Shown here: positions 8,349 to 17,950 of the stretch, one piece after another
Layout: every line of letters begins with the position of its first letter
Position numbering within the stretch: the stretch's first letter is position 1
NCBI RefSeq assembly: GCF_008087345.1
Contig: NZ_ML701736.1
Location: forward strand, 313,187-377,186
Direction: 5' to 3'
DNA from: Nocardioides caldifontis
GTDB taxonomy: Bacteria > Actinomycetota > Actinomycetes > Propionibacteriales > Nocardioidaceae
Length of the DNA stretch: 64,000 nucleotides
Made by a program: the position numbers and the translations under genes
The notes under the pieces: model-generated
Told to the model about the DNA's origin: nothing
What the model saw: only the letters and a program-made list of their open reading frames with translations
The model's database searches: none

Positions 8349-9473
8349 ATGACCGTCGTCGGAGTGCTGCTCATCCTGCTGCTCCTGCTCGTCGTCGTCG
8401 TGCTCGGCAGGACGGTCCGGATCGTCCCGCAGGCGCGCGCCGGCATCGTCGAGCGCTTCGGGAAGTACCGCACGACCCTGCCCGCCGGGCTCAACATCGT
8501 CGTGCCGTTCATCGACCGGGTGCGCTACATGATCGACCTCCGCGAGCAGGTCGTGTCGTTCCCGCCGCAGCCGGTGATCACCCAGGACAACCTGGTCGTG
8601 TCCATCGACACGGTGATCTACTTCCAGGTCACCGACGCGGTCTCGGCGACCTACGAGATCGCCAACTACATCCAGGCCGTCGAGCAGCTCACGATGACCA
8701 CGCTCCGCAACATCGTCGGTGGCATGGACCTCGAGCAGACGCTGACCAGCCGCGAGGAGATCAACACGGGGCTGCGCACGGTCCTCGACGAGGCGACCGG
8801 CAAGTGGGGGATCCGGGTCAACCGCGTCGAGATCAAGGGGATCGACCCGCCGCCGTCGATCAAGGACGCGATGGAGAAGCAGATGCGCGCCGACCGCGAC
8901 AAGCGCGCGATGGTGCTCTCGGCCGAGGGCCAGCGGCAGTCGGCGATCCTCACCGCCGAGGGCAACAAGCAGTCCGCGATCCTCAACGCCCAGGGTGAGC
9001 GCGAGGCCGCGATCCTCCGCGCCGAGGCCGAGCGGCAGTCCCGGATCCTGCGGGCCCAAGGTGAGGGCCAGGCGATCCAGACGGTGTTCCAGGCCATCCA
9101 CGACGGCCAGCCGGACCAGTCGCTGCTCGCCTACCAGTACCTCCAGATGCTTCCGAAGATCGCCGAGGGCGACGCCAACAAGGTGTGGATCGTGCCGTCG
9201 GAGATCGGCCGGGCGCTCGAGGGCCTCGGGTCGTCGATCGGGCAGATCCCCGGGATCCCGAAGGACACCCCGGGGCCGAAGCGCCGCGTGGACATGGGCG
9301 AGCCCGTCGGCTCGGCGTTCTCCGCCGAGGACCTGCAGGCGTCGGCCGACGCGGCGGTCCAGGAGGCGATCGCCGAGGCGGAGTCCGCCGACCCGACCAG
9401 GGGCGCGCCGGGCCCGGGTGACATCGAGCCGACGACCGACGGCGACAGCGGCGGTCCGCTGCCGCCCCGGTGA
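8349..9473 (+). CDS. SPFH/stomatin-like (band 7) protein
   Basis: 374-aa protein with one N-terminal hydrophobic segment (residues about 4-20), then the SPFH domain starting at VRIVPQARAGIVERFGKY and including NLVVSIDTVIYFQV. A long helical region rich in Ala/Glu/Gln (about residues 180-250) contains repeated QRQSAIL/EREAAIL heptad-like units, consistent with coiled-coil oligomerisation. The C-terminal 80 residues are acidic and low complexity. It is partnered with the NfeD-like gene directly upstream. Related proteins (QmcA, stomatin) scaffold membrane proteases and microdomains. Confidence 0.9.
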   Translation: MTVVGVLLILLLLLVVVVLGRTVRIVPQARAGIVERFGKYRTTLPAGLNIVVPFIDRVRYMIDLREQVVSFPPQPVITQDNLVVSIDTVIYFQVTDAVSATYEIANYIQAVEQLTMTTLRNIVGGMDLEQTLTSREEINTGLRTVLDEATGKWGIRVNRVEIKGIDPPPSIKDAMEKQMRADRDKRAMVLSAEGQRQSAILTAEGNKQSAILNAQGEREAAILRAEAERQSRILRAQGEGQAIQTVFQAIHDGQPDQSLLAYQYLQMLPKIAEGDANKVWIVPSEIGRALEGLGSSIGQIPGIPKDTPGPKRRVDMGEPVGSAFSAEDLQASADAAVQEAIAEAESADPTRGAPGPGDIEPTTDGDSGGPLPPR

Positions 9474-10249
9474 CGGTCTGGGAGCTCGTCGCCGTCGCGT
9501 TCGCGGGGGGAGCAGCCGGGTTCATCAACGCGGTGGCCGGCTCGGGGACGCTCGTCACGTTCCCGACGCTGCTCGCCTTCGGGGTGCCGCCGGTGACCGC
9601 GAACGTCTCCAACAACATCGGGCTGGTCCCGGGGTCGGTGAGCGGGGCCATCGGGTGGCGCCGCGAGCTGCGGGGCCAGAGGGCCCGCACGATCCGGCTC
9701 GCGTCGGCGTCCGCGGTCGGCGGGACCATCGGGGCGGTGCTGCTCCTGGTGCTGCCCGAGGACGCCTTCAGCGCGATCGTGCCGGCGCTGATCGGGCTCG
9801 GCGTGGTGCTGGTGGCACTCGGGCCACGGATCAATCGCCGGGTGGCTGCGGCGGCGTCGGGTGACGAGCCGCCGGCCGACCGCTGGTGGCTCTGGCCCGC
9901 GACGTCCGCTGCCGGCGTGTACGGCGGCTACTTCGGCGCCGCCCAGGGGATCATCCTGATCGCCGTCCTCGGGCTCGGCACCCATGACACCGTGCACCGC
10001 AACAACGCGCTGAAGAACGTGCTCTCCGGCATCGTCAACGGTATCGCCGCCGTGGTCTTCATCATCGTGGTGGCGGGCGGCTGGACCGACGCGGAGATCG
10101 ACTGGGTGCTGGTGGGGCTGATCGCCTTCGGCTCGATCGTCGGCGCGCAGGTCGGGGCCAGGGTCGGACGCCGGATGCCCGCCGCGCTGATGCGCGGCTT
10201 CATCATCGTCGTCGGGCTGACGGCGCTGGTGGTCTTCCTCGTCCGCTAG
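9470..10249 (+). CDS. TSUP (TauE/SafE) family membrane transporter
   Basis: 259-aa polytopic protein of about eight helices in two repeats: GAAGFINAVAGSGTLVTFPTL in the first half and GGYFGAAQGIILI in the second are the family signatures. TSUP proteins export or import sulfite, sulfonates or related anions; the substrate is not predictable here. The GTG start overlaps the stop codon of the SPFH gene (GTGA), showing translational coupling, so it belongs to the same transcript. It converges with the dicarboxylate symporter gene. Confidence 0.86.
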   Translation: MTVWELVAVAFAGGAAGFINAVAGSGTLVTFPTLLAFGVPPVTANVSNNIGLVPGSVSGAIGWRRELRGQRARTIRLASASAVGGTIGAVLLLVLPEDAFSAIVPALIGLGVVLVALGPRINRRVAAAASGDEPPADRWWLWPATSAAGVYGGYFGAAQGIILIAVLGLGTHDTVHRNNALKNVLSGIVNGIAAVVFIIVVAGGWTDAEIDWVLVGLIAFGSIVGAQVGARVGRRMPAALMRGFIIVVGLTALVVFLVR

Positions 10250-10266
10250 CGCGCCCCGTCGACTCC

Positions 10267-11670
10267 TCAGTGGGGTGAGGCGGACGAGAGCGTGCTGCCC
10301 TCCTTCGCGACCTCCCGCTCCCGCGGCTCCCGGACCTCGGGCTCGTCGAGCATCGTGGCCTCGTCGAACGGCCGGTCGCCGGAGAGCACCGCGTCGAGCT
10401 GCCCGCGGTCGATGCCGCCGGTCCAGGTGCCGATCAGCAGCGTGGCCACCGAGTTCCCGGCGAAGTTGGTCAGCGCCCGGGCCTCGGACATGAAGCGGTC
10501 GATGCCCACGATCAGCCCGACGCCGTCGAGCAGCTCGGGGCGGTGCGACGACAGCCCGCCGGCCAGGGTGGCCAGCCCGGCGCCGGTGACGCCCGCCGCG
10601 CCCTTCGAGGCGATGATCATGAAGACCAGCAGCGAGATCTGCTCGCCGATGCTCAGCGGGTCGCCGAGCGCCTCGGCGATGAAGAGCGACGCCATGGTCA
10701 GGTAGATCGCGGTGCCGTCGAGGTTGAACGAGTAGCCGGTCGGCACGACGACGCCCACCGTCGTCTTGTCCACGCCGGCGTGCTCCATCTTCGCGATGAC
10801 GCGGGGGAGGGCCGACTCCGACGAGGACGTCGACAGGATCAGCAGGAACTCGCGGCCGAGGTAGCGGAACAGGCTGAAGATGTTGACCCCGGCGACGAGC
10901 TTCAGCAGCAGCCCCAGCACCACGAACACGAACAGGGCGCAGGTGACGTAGAAGGCGATCATGATCATCGCCAGGCTCTGGAGCGCGTCGAGCCCGGTCT
11001 CGCCGACCACGGCCGCCATCGCGCCGAAGGCGCCCACCGGCGCGGCCCACATGATCATCGCGAGCACCCGGAACACCAGCCTCTGCAGGTGCTCGATGCC
11101 CCGGATGATCGGGGCCCCGGCGTCGCCCATCGTCTGGAGGGCGAAGCCGACGAGCAGCGCGACCAGCAGCGTCTGGAGCACCTCGCCGTCGGTCAGTGAG
11201 GAGAGCAGCGAGGTCGGGATGATCCCGAGGAGGAAATCGGTGGTGCTCTCCGACCCCCCGGCCTGCTCGGCGCCGGCCTTCGCGGTCTCCTCGTCGATGT
11301 TCAGCCCTTCGCCGGGCTGGATGAGGTTGCCGACGACGAGGCCGATGGCCAGCGCGATCGTCGACATCGCCAGGAAGTAGCCGAGGGCGAGCCCGCCGAC
11401 CTTGCCGACGTGCGCGGCGCTCCGCACCGAGCCGACGCCCAGCACGATCGTGCAGAAGATGACCGGCGCGATCATCATCTTGATCAGCGCCACGAACGCC
11501 TCACCGATCGGCGCCAGCTTCGTCGCGAAGTCGGGCACGAAGAACCCGAGCGTGATGCCGAGCACCACGGCGACGATCACCGCGATGTAGAGGTAGTGGG
11601 TCCGGTCCTTGCGTTGCTCCTTGGCCATGTCCGGGCCGCCGTCGACCCCGGCCTGCTCGCGAGCTGCCAT
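10267..11670 (-). CDS. Dicarboxylate/amino-acid:cation symporter (DctA/GltP family)
   Basis: 467-aa DAACS transporter that would take up C4-dicarboxylates or glutamate with protons or sodium. It has about eight helices plus re-entrant loops; the family motifs are all visible: SSSESALPRVI (first hairpin), GYSFNLDGTAIY, SKGAAGVTGAG (second hairpin) and the final RALTNFAGN. A loop of about 25 polar residues sits around position 135. The ATG at 11670 is chosen because GGGGAG lies 5 nt upstream; another ATG lies four codons earlier. The tail is acidic and unstructured. Confidence 0.92.
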   Translation of the reverse strand: MAAREQAGVDGGPDMAKEQRKDRTHYLYIAVIVAVVLGITLGFFVPDFATKLAPIGEAFVALIKMMIAPVIFCTIVLGVGSVRSAAHVGKVGGLALGYFLAMSTIALAIGLVVGNLIQPGEGLNIDEETAKAGAEQAGGSESTTDFLLGIIPTSLLSSLTDGEVLQTLLVALLVGFALQTMGDAGAPIIRGIEHLQRLVFRVLAMIMWAAPVGAFGAMAAVVGETGLDALQSLAMIMIAFYVTCALFVFVVLGLLLKLVAGVNIFSLFRYLGREFLLILSTSSSESALPRVIAKMEHAGVDKTTVGVVVPTGYSFNLDGTAIYLTMASLFIAEALGDPLSIGEQISLLVFMIIASKGAAGVTGAGLATLAGGLSSHRPELLDGVGLIVGIDRFMSEARALTNFAGNSVATLLIGTWTGGIDRGQLDAVLSGDRPFDEATMLDEPEVREPREREVAKEGSTLSSASPH

Positions 11671-11731
11671 GACTCTCCCCATCGGTGGGTGCGATTCCTC
11701 CGGGGGCGATGCTTCCCGCTGCGGCGGCCTT

Positions 11732-12739
11732 TCAGTCGTCCCTGGGCTGGACCGGGCGCTCGACGAAGGCGTCCAACCACGCCCCGAGCTCCTCGAACGC
11801 GTGCTCCCGGACGGGCTTGCGCGACAGCGTCACGTCGTGGAGGGCACCAGGGACCCGGACGAGCGTGACGTGGGAGGCGAGCTTGTGGACCCACTTCGCC
11901 ATCAGCTCGACGTCGAGGACGATGTCGCAGGAGGTGCAGAGGTCGTCCCAGCTCTTGGGGTGGGCGCTCCGGTCGGAGCTGAGCACCAGGGTGGGCACAT
12001 CCAACCCCAGGCCGCGGTGGACGGTCGCGTGGCCCCGTCGTACGGCGCGGAGCCAGCCGGCGAAGACCGGCCAGCTCTCCAACGGCTTCCACGTCACGTC
12101 GTAGTCCCACTCGCCGGAGTGGTCCCGGTGGAGGCTGCGGCCGTAGAGCCCGGACACCGAGCGAGGGATCGACTGGTACGGACGGCGGAGCCCGACCTGG
12201 TCGATCGCCTTCGTGCCTGCCGTCCTCAGCCAGAAGCTGCCGTTGAGGTCGAGCCACGGGGAGTTGAGCACCAGCCCCCTCACCGGCGCCTCCGTGCGGT
12301 GCAGCCACAGCGACGCGATCAGCCCGCCCGTCGAGTGGCCGGTCACGACGACGTGGTCGTGGCCGTCCCGCCGGGTGATCAGCCGGAGGGCCAGGTCGAG
12401 CTCCTCGTCGTACTCCGCGAGGTCGAGGACGAAGTTGGGGGTCTGGTGGGGGCGCAGGGAGCGGCCGTACTTGCGCAGGTCGAGCGCGTAGAAGTCGTAA
12501 CCACGCTCGACCCAGAAGTCCGCCGCCGGGGTCTGGAAGAAGTAGTCGCAGAAACCGTGCAGGTGGAGGACCGCGCGGCGGGAGCCGCGCTCCACCGTCG
12601 TGCGGCGGCTCACCAGCGTGGCGACCACCTCGCCCTCGCCGTCCGGCTCGAGCCGGAGCGTCTCGGCGACGTACGGCTCACCGAGCACGTCGACGGCGGG
12701 CTCCCCGACCTGGTCCCCGAACTCGCGCCCCGCTGCCAT
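11732..12739 (-). CDS. Alpha/beta hydrolase (serine hydrolase, lysophospholipase-like)
   Basis: 335-aa alpha/beta hydrolase of the Hydrolase_4 type. The oxyanion-hole motif HLHGFCDYFF is at about residue 65, the nucleophile elbow is VTGHSTGGL, the acid is likely the Asp in VLSSDRSAHP, and the catalytic His is in VPGALHDVT. Enzymes with this layout hydrolyse monoglycerides, lysophospholipids or other esters; the substrate is not determined. There is no signal peptide, so it is cytoplasmic. It starts at ATG 12739, divergent from the NUDIX gene 54 nt away. Confidence 0.84.
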   Translation of the reverse strand: MAAGREFGDQVGEPAVDVLGEPYVAETLRLEPDGEGEVVATLVSRRTTVERGSRRAVLHLHGFCDYFFQTPAADFWVERGYDFYALDLRKYGRSLRPHQTPNFVLDLAEYDEELDLALRLITRRDGHDHVVVTGHSTGGLIASLWLHRTEAPVRGLVLNSPWLDLNGSFWLRTAGTKAIDQVGLRRPYQSIPRSVSGLYGRSLHRDHSGEWDYDVTWKPLESWPVFAGWLRAVRRGHATVHRGLGLDVPTLVLSSDRSAHPKSWDDLCTSCDIVLDVELMAKWVHKLASHVTLVRVPGALHDVTLSRKPVREHAFEELGAWLDAFVERPVQPRDD

Positions 12740-12793
12740 GGCGCCGATTCTGCACCACCCGCGGTGGCCGCAGGCACCGTGCACACTGGTGCC

Positions 12794-13288
12794 GTGACCG
12801 AGCCGTCGGTGCTGACCGACCCCGACCACCTGCTCCCGTGCCGTGAGCGCTCCTGCGACGTCGTCGGCATCTTCCTCGTCGACGTCCGCGGCTGGGTGCT
12901 GCTCCAGGAGCGCGACGAGCACGCCCCGGTCGCCGCGGAGCAGTGGGGGATCGTCGGTGGCCACGTGGACCCGAGCGAGGAGTGGCCGGCTGCGACCCGG
13001 CGCGAGCTGCTCGAGGAGACCGGGATCGTCCTCCCGGAGGGCGCGCTCACCCTCTGGTACGACGGCCACCAGACGCCGGAGTCGAAGAGCCGACCCGGAC
13101 TGGTGAACCACTGGCAGGTGTGGTTCGCCCGGGTCGACCTCACCGACGACGACGTGGTGTGCGGGGAGGGCCGGCAGATCGTTTTCGTCGACCCCGCCCG
13201 GCTCGACGAGCTGGAGCTCGCCGAGTCGACGGCGTGGTTCCTCCCCAGGTTCCTCGCGTCCGACGAGTACGCCGCGCTGCTGCCCTGA
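12794..13288 (+). CDS. NUDIX hydrolase
   Basis: 164-aa protein with a complete Nudix box, starting GHVDPSEE and ending RELLEETGI (GX5EX7REUXEEXGU). It therefore hydrolyses a nucleoside-diphosphate-linked substrate using Mg2+. The flanking sequence does not specify ADP-ribose, MutT-type or dihydroneopterin substrates. GTG at 12794 is preceded by CACACT six bases upstream, a possible weak leaderless promoter. The 3' end converges with the PEBP gene across a short tandem repeat. Confidence 0.88.
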   Translation: MTEPSVLTDPDHLLPCRERSCDVVGIFLVDVRGWVLLQERDEHAPVAAEQWGIVGGHVDPSEEWPAATRRELLEETGIVLPEGALTLWYDGHQTPESKSRPGLVNHWQVWFARVDLTDDDVVCGEGRQIVFVDPARLDELELAESTAWFLPRFLASDEYAALLP

Positions 13289-13290
13289 TC

Positions 13291-13853
<563 letters not shown>

Positions 13854-13959
13854 CGGCTCTCCTTCGCTGCGTTCGGGTCGGAGTTCGGGTCTCGTTGCGG
13901 TCGTCGCGGGTCGGGACCACCCTTCCCGGCGGCACCGACCCTATTCCGGTGGGTGGGCG

Positions 13960-13992
13960 TTGTCAGGGGACGCCCGGGCGGGCTGCTGACAA
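13960..13992. promoter_or_regulatory. Inverted repeat (TTGTCAG...CTGACAA) at the siroheme synthase start
   Basis: Perfect 7-bp arms at 13960-13966 and 13986-13992 separated by 19 nt. The right arm overlaps GACAAT (13988-13993), a -10-like box with six bases to the GTG start at 14000. It could be an operator or a stem in the promoter region. Confidence 0.35.
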
Positions 13993-13999
13993 TGGGTCG

Positions 14000-15238
14000 G
14001 TGACCGAGCACGCCTCGACCGAGGCCCCACCGCCGTACCCCTCCGCCCTCCGGCTCGCCGGACGGCGCGTGGTCGTGGTGGGTGGTGGCCAGGTCGCACA
14101 GCGGCGGGTGCCCGCCCTGCTGGCGGCCGGGGCCGACGTCGTCGTCGTCTCCCCGGAGGTCACCCCGGCGATCGAGGGGCTCGTCGGCGGCGGTGAGGTC
14201 ACCTGGGTGCCGCGCGGCTTCGAGGCCGCCGACCTGGACGAGAGCTGGTACGTCGTCGCCGCCACCGACGTGCCCGAGGTCAACGCCGCGGTCAGCACGG
14301 CGGCCGAGGAGCGGCGCGTCTTCTGCGTCCGCGCCGACGACGCCGCCGAGGCGTCCGCGTGGACCCCGGCGGTCGGCAGGCACGCCGGCGTCACCGTCGC
14401 GGTGGTCAGCAACCGGGAGCCCCGGCGCTCGGCGGTGATCCGTGACCAGGTCATCGAGGGGCTCCGCGACGGGCGGCTGCCGGTGCGCCCGCACGAGAAG
14501 ACGCCGGGCGTGGTGCTGGTCGGCGGCGGGCCGGGTGATCCGGAGCTGGCGACCGTGGCCGCGCGGCGGGCGCTCAGCGAGGCCGACGTCGTGGTCGCCG
14601 ACCGGCTGGCCCCGCGTGAGCTGCTCAGCGAGCTCGCGCACGACGTCGAGCTGGTCGACGTGGCGAAGCTGCCCCGCGGCCGCTCGGCGGCCCAGGAGGA
14701 GATCAACCGGGTCATCGTGGAGCGCGCCCGTGAGGGCAAGCGCGTCGTGCGTTTCAAGGGTGGTGACAATTTCGTCTTCGGCCGCGGTTACGAGGAGGTG
14801 CAGGCGTGCGCCGAGGCGGGCGTGCCCTGCACGGTCGTCCCCGGCCTGACCTCCGCGATCTCCGTCCCGGCCCTCGCCGGCATCCCGGTGACGCACCGGG
14901 GCGTTGCCCACGAGTTCACGGTGATCTCCGGGCACCTGCCTCCGGACCACCCCGAGTCGCTGGTCGAGTGGGACAGCGTCGCGCGGATGCGCGGCACGGT
15001 GGTGCTGTTGATGGCGGTGCAGAACCTGCCGGCCATCGCGCGGCGCCTGGTCTCGGCGGGGCGCCCCGCGACCACGCCGCTCGCCGTCGTCACGGACGGC
15101 AGCATGCCGACGCAGCGCACCCTCTGGTCGACGCTCGAGCTGGTCGAGGAGGACCTCGTGCGCGACCCGGTGCGGCCGCCGGCGATCGTGGTGATCGGCG
15201 AGGTCGTGTCGGTGGCGAACCCGGCGCGGTACTCCTGA
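14000..15238 (+). CDS. Siroheme synthase: precorrin-2 dehydrogenase + uroporphyrinogen-III C-methyltransferase
   Basis: 412-aa fusion. Residues about 15-160 are the NAD-binding precorrin-2 dehydrogenase part (RRVVVVGGGQVAQRRV), and residues about 170-410 are the SAM-dependent methyltransferase (VVLVGGGPGDPELATV, RFKGGDNFVFGRGYEE, GIPVTHRG). Together they make sirohydrochlorin precursors for sulfite or nitrite reductase siroheme. It is shorter than E. coli CysG (457 aa), so the central chelatase/dimer region is reduced; iron insertion may be done by another protein. GTG at 14000 fits the promoter box described upstream. It overlaps the next gene by one base. Confidence 0.93.
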   Translation: MTEHASTEAPPPYPSALRLAGRRVVVVGGGQVAQRRVPALLAAGADVVVVSPEVTPAIEGLVGGGEVTWVPRGFEAADLDESWYVVAATDVPEVNAAVSTAAEERRVFCVRADDAAEASAWTPAVGRHAGVTVAVVSNREPRRSAVIRDQVIEGLRDGRLPVRPHEKTPGVVLVGGGPGDPELATVAARRALSEADVVVADRLAPRELLSELAHDVELVDVAKLPRGRSAAQEEINRVIVERAREGKRVVRFKGGDNFVFGRGYEEVQACAEAGVPCTVVPGLTSAISVPALAGIPVTHRGVAHEFTVISGHLPPDHPESLVEWDSVARMRGTVVLLMAVQNLPAIARRLVSAGRPATTPLAVVTDGSMPTQRTLWSTLELVEEDLVRDPVRPPAIVVIGEVVSVANPARYS

Positions 15239-16044
15239 TGGTCCACCTCGTCGAGATCGACGACCCGGCCGACCCGCGGCTCTCCGACTACCGGGACCTC
15301 CGCGACGTCCAGCTGCGGGAGCACCTGGAGAGCGAGCACGGGCTGTTCATCGCCGAGGGGGAGAAGGTCGTGCGCCGCGCGGTGGAGGCCGGCTTCGAGC
15401 CCCGTTCGTTCCTGATGGCGCCGCGGTGGCTCGACGGGCTGGCCGACGTCCTCGAGACCGGCGACGCGCCGGTCTACGTGGTGAGCGAGGCGCTGGCCGA
15501 ACAGGTCACCGGCTTCCACGTGCACCGCGGCGCGCTCGCGTCGTTGCACCGCCGCCCGCTGCCCGGCCTGGTCTCGGTGCTCGACGGGGCGCGCACCGTG
15601 GTCGTGCTCGAGGACGTCGTCGACCACACCAACGTCGGTGCGTGCCTGCGCAGCGCGGCCGCCATGGGCGTCGACGCCGTGCTGCTGTCGCCCCGGTGCG
15701 CCGACCCGTTCTACCGACGGTCGATCAAGGTCGCGATGGGTGCCGCCTTCACGCTGCCCTGGACCCGCCTCGAGGGGTGGTACGACGCGGTCACCGAGCT
15801 GTCCGCCGCCGGCTTCACCACCGTGGCGCTGACGCCCGCCGGCGACTCGGTGGCGATCGAGGAGGCCGTGGCGGGCCAGGAACGGGTCGCGCTGCTGATG
15901 GGCACCGAGGGGCGTGGGCTCTCGGACCGCTGGATGACGACCGCCGACGTCCGTGCGGTGATCCCGATGGCCGAGGGGATCGACTCGCTCAACGTGGCCG
16001 CGGCGACCGCGGTGGCCTGCTACGTCGCGCGGGCACGCCGCTGA
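15238..16044 (+). CDS. SpoU/TrmH-family RNA 2'-O-methyltransferase
   Basis: 268-aa SPOUT-class enzyme. An N-terminal substrate-binding domain (about residues 20-110; FIAEGEKVVRRAVEAGF) precedes the SPOUT knot with VVVLEDVVDHTNVGACLRSA, LLMGTEGRGLSDRW and IPMAEGIDSLNVAAATAV, the three SpoU motifs. It would methylate a ribose in rRNA or tRNA using SAM; the exact site is unknown. The ATG overlaps the TGA of the siroheme gene (TGATG), so it is in the same operon although functionally unrelated. Confidence 0.9.
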   Translation: MVHLVEIDDPADPRLSDYRDLRDVQLREHLESEHGLFIAEGEKVVRRAVEAGFEPRSFLMAPRWLDGLADVLETGDAPVYVVSEALAEQVTGFHVHRGALASLHRRPLPGLVSVLDGARTVVVLEDVVDHTNVGACLRSAAAMGVDAVLLSPRCADPFYRRSIKVAMGAAFTLPWTRLEGWYDAVTELSAAGFTTVALTPAGDSVAIEEAVAGQERVALLMGTEGRGLSDRWMTTADVRAVIPMAEGIDSLNVAAATAVACYVARARR

Positions 16045-16106
16045 TCGTCGGGCGTCACGGGCGTGCCGGGTCGATTGCCTCGTTGCGGTCAGGGCAAGGT
16101 GGTCCC

Positions 16107-17318
16107 GTGACCACGCAACCGCTGACGGGCCGACCCTCCCGCGAACGGGTCATCGGGCAGGGGCTCACCTGGCTCGCCTGGTGGAGCATCAAGTGGGTGG
16201 CGATCGCGGCGGGCGCGGTGCTTCTCGGGCTCGTGATCCGGGAGACGTGGACGATCCTGCTGCCGATCTTCCTGGCGCTGATCCTCACCTCGGTCCTGGA
16301 GCCGCTCTCCGGTCTCTTCGAGCGGTACACGAAGTTCCCGCCGGCACTGGCGGCCGCCGCGGCGCTGCTGACCGGGATCGGCGTGCTCGTCGGCAGCGCG
16401 GTGGCACTGGCCCCGAGCGTCGTGAGCCAGGCGGACGACATCGCGAAGGACGCCTCGAGCGGTCTGCAGGAGCTCCAGGAGTGGGTGCAGCGCAACGAGC
16501 TGGTCACCGAGGCGCAGATCGAGAACGGGATCCAGACGGCGCAGGAGCGGCTCACCAGCAGCGCCGACGCGATCGCCGGAGGTGTCCTGGGCGGCATCGG
16601 CGCCGTGGGCTCCGGGGTCGTCACCCTGGTCCTCACGCTCCTGCTGACGTTCTTCTTCCTCAAGGACGGCCGGAAGTTCCGGCCGTGGGTCCGGTCGTTG
16701 ACCGGACCGCGCGCCGGGCCCCACGTCTCCGAGGTCCTCGGCCGGTCGTGGGGAACGCTCGGTGGCTTCATCCGCACCCAGGCGCTGGTCAGCCTCATCG
16801 ACGCGGTCTTCATCGGCATCGGGCTGCTCGTCGTGGGCGTTCCGCTCGCGGTGCCGCTGGCGGTGCTCACCTTCTTCGGTGGCTTCGTCCCGATCGTCGG
16901 TGCGTTCGTGGTCGGCGCGATCGCCGTCCTCGTCGCGCTGGTGTCGGTCGGATGGGGCGGCGCGCTGGTCGTGCTCGCGATCATCGTCGGGGTGCAGCAG
17001 CTGGAGGGCAACGTGCTCCAGCCCTGGCTGCAGTCACGGGTGATGCAGCTGCACCCGGTCGTCGTGCTGCTCGCGGTGACGCTCGGCTCCACGCTGTTCG
17101 GCATCGTCGGCGCGTTCCTCGCGGTGCCCGTGGTGGCGGTCTTCGCGGTGCTGCTGCGCTACCTCAACGACGTCGTGACGGAGCAGAGCGCCCCCGTCGA
17201 GCCGGCCGAGTCGCCGGAGGGGGAGCCGCACGAGGCGGCGTACGAGAACACCGAGGAGACCGAGACGGGTCAGCTGGACCCGTCGGAGGAGGGCTCCGCC
17301 GGCCACCCCGGCGGGTAG
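16107..17318 (+). CDS. AI-2E family transporter
   Basis: 403-aa polytopic protein of the AI-2E (PerM/TqsA) family, with about eight helices. An early pair spans residues 25-60, a soluble helical segment spans about 100-150, and the conserved C-terminal core includes LTFFLKDGRKFRPW-like sequence, IPIVGAF-like FVPIVGAFV and QQLEGNVLQPWL. Family members export autoinducer-2 or act as antiporters; the substrate is not predictable. The C terminus is an acidic 50-residue tail. Its 3' end overlaps the convergent def gene by 49 bp, so the acidic tail and the deformylase tail are encoded on opposite strands of the same DNA. Confidence 0.86.
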   Translation: MTTQPLTGRPSRERVIGQGLTWLAWWSIKWVAIAAGAVLLGLVIRETWTILLPIFLALILTSVLEPLSGLFERYTKFPPALAAAAALLTGIGVLVGSAVALAPSVVSQADDIAKDASSGLQELQEWVQRNELVTEAQIENGIQTAQERLTSSADAIAGGVLGGIGAVGSGVVTLVLTLLLTFFFLKDGRKFRPWVRSLTGPRAGPHVSEVLGRSWGTLGGFIRTQALVSLIDAVFIGIGLLVVGVPLAVPLAVLTFFGGFVPIVGAFVVGAIAVLVALVSVGWGGALVVLAIIVGVQQLEGNVLQPWLQSRVMQLHPVVVLLAVTLGSTLFGIVGAFLAVPVVAVFAVLLRYLNDVVTEQSAPVEPAESPEGEPHEAAYENTEETETGQLDPSEEGSAGHPGG

Positions 17319-17887
17319 TCCTCCGCCGCAGCCTCCATCTGCTTCGCCAGCTTCTTGTACGCGCGGCGGTTGAGCCGGTCCCCGAAGACCGTCCCCTTGC
17401 AGTGGTCGGTCTCGTGCTGGAGGCACCGCGCCAGGAGCCCCGTCCCGGCGTACCGGACCGGAGTGCCGTCGAGCCCCTGGCCGAGCACCTCGGCGTAGTC
17501 GGGGCGCGGGCACGACACGAAGGCGCCGGGGAAGGACAGGCACCCCTCCTCGCCGTCGTCGAGCCGCCGTTCCTTGCCCTCCGGCACGACCACCTCCGGG
17601 TTGCAGACCACACCCGTGTGGCGCACCCCCTCGTCGTCGGGGCAGTCGAAGACGAACACCTGGCGGTCCACACCGATCTGGCAGGCGGCGAGGCCGACCC
17701 CGTCGGCGGCGTACATCGTCGCGGTCATGTCCGCGACCAGCGCCCGCAGCTCGTCGTCGAACTCGGTCACCGGCTCGTTGACCCGGTGCATCACGTCGGT
17801 GCCCCAGCGGGTCATCGGCCGCACGGTCCCACCGGTGGGGAGGTCGCTGCTGGTGGGGGCGGACGGCTCGGGCGCGGAGGTCGACAT
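17270..17887 (-). CDS. def: Peptide deformylase
   Basis: 205-aa metalloenzyme removing the N-formyl group from nascent proteins. All three motifs are intact: GVGLAACQIG (motif 1, GxGLAAxQ), EEGCLSFPG (motif 2, with the Cys metal ligand) and QHETDHCKG (motif 3, HExxH). The N terminus has about 25 extra Ser/Pro-rich residues. ATG at 17887 lies 7 nt after a TACGAT box, so it is leaderless. The last 49 bp overlap the AI-2E gene on the other strand. Confidence 0.94.
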   Translation of the reverse strand: MSTSAPEPSAPTSSDLPTGGTVRPMTRWGTDVMHRVNEPVTEFDDELRALVADMTATMYAADGVGLAACQIGVDRQVFVFDCPDDEGVRHTGVVCNPEVVVPEGKERRLDDGEEGCLSFPGAFVSCPRPDYAEVLGQGLDGTPVRYAGTGLLARCLQHETDHCKGTVFGDRLNRRAYKKLAKQMEAAAEDYPPGWPAEPSSDGSS

Positions 17888-17894
17888 GCGGTCA

Positions 17895-17900
17895 ATCGTA
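17895..17900 (-). promoter_or_regulatory. -10 box of leaderless def
   Basis: TACGAT on the minus strand with a 7-nt spacer to the ATG at 17887. Confidence 0.5.
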
Positions 17901-17950
17901 GGAGGCGGCCCGATGTGACGCCGGTCTCACCGGTGCCGTGTGGCGCAGTG

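Noticed and set aside
5684-8998. A 1104-codon plus-strand open frame across serB, ABC ATPase, NfeD and SPFH
   Set aside because: It crosses several well-supported genes in other frames and has no recognisable domain.
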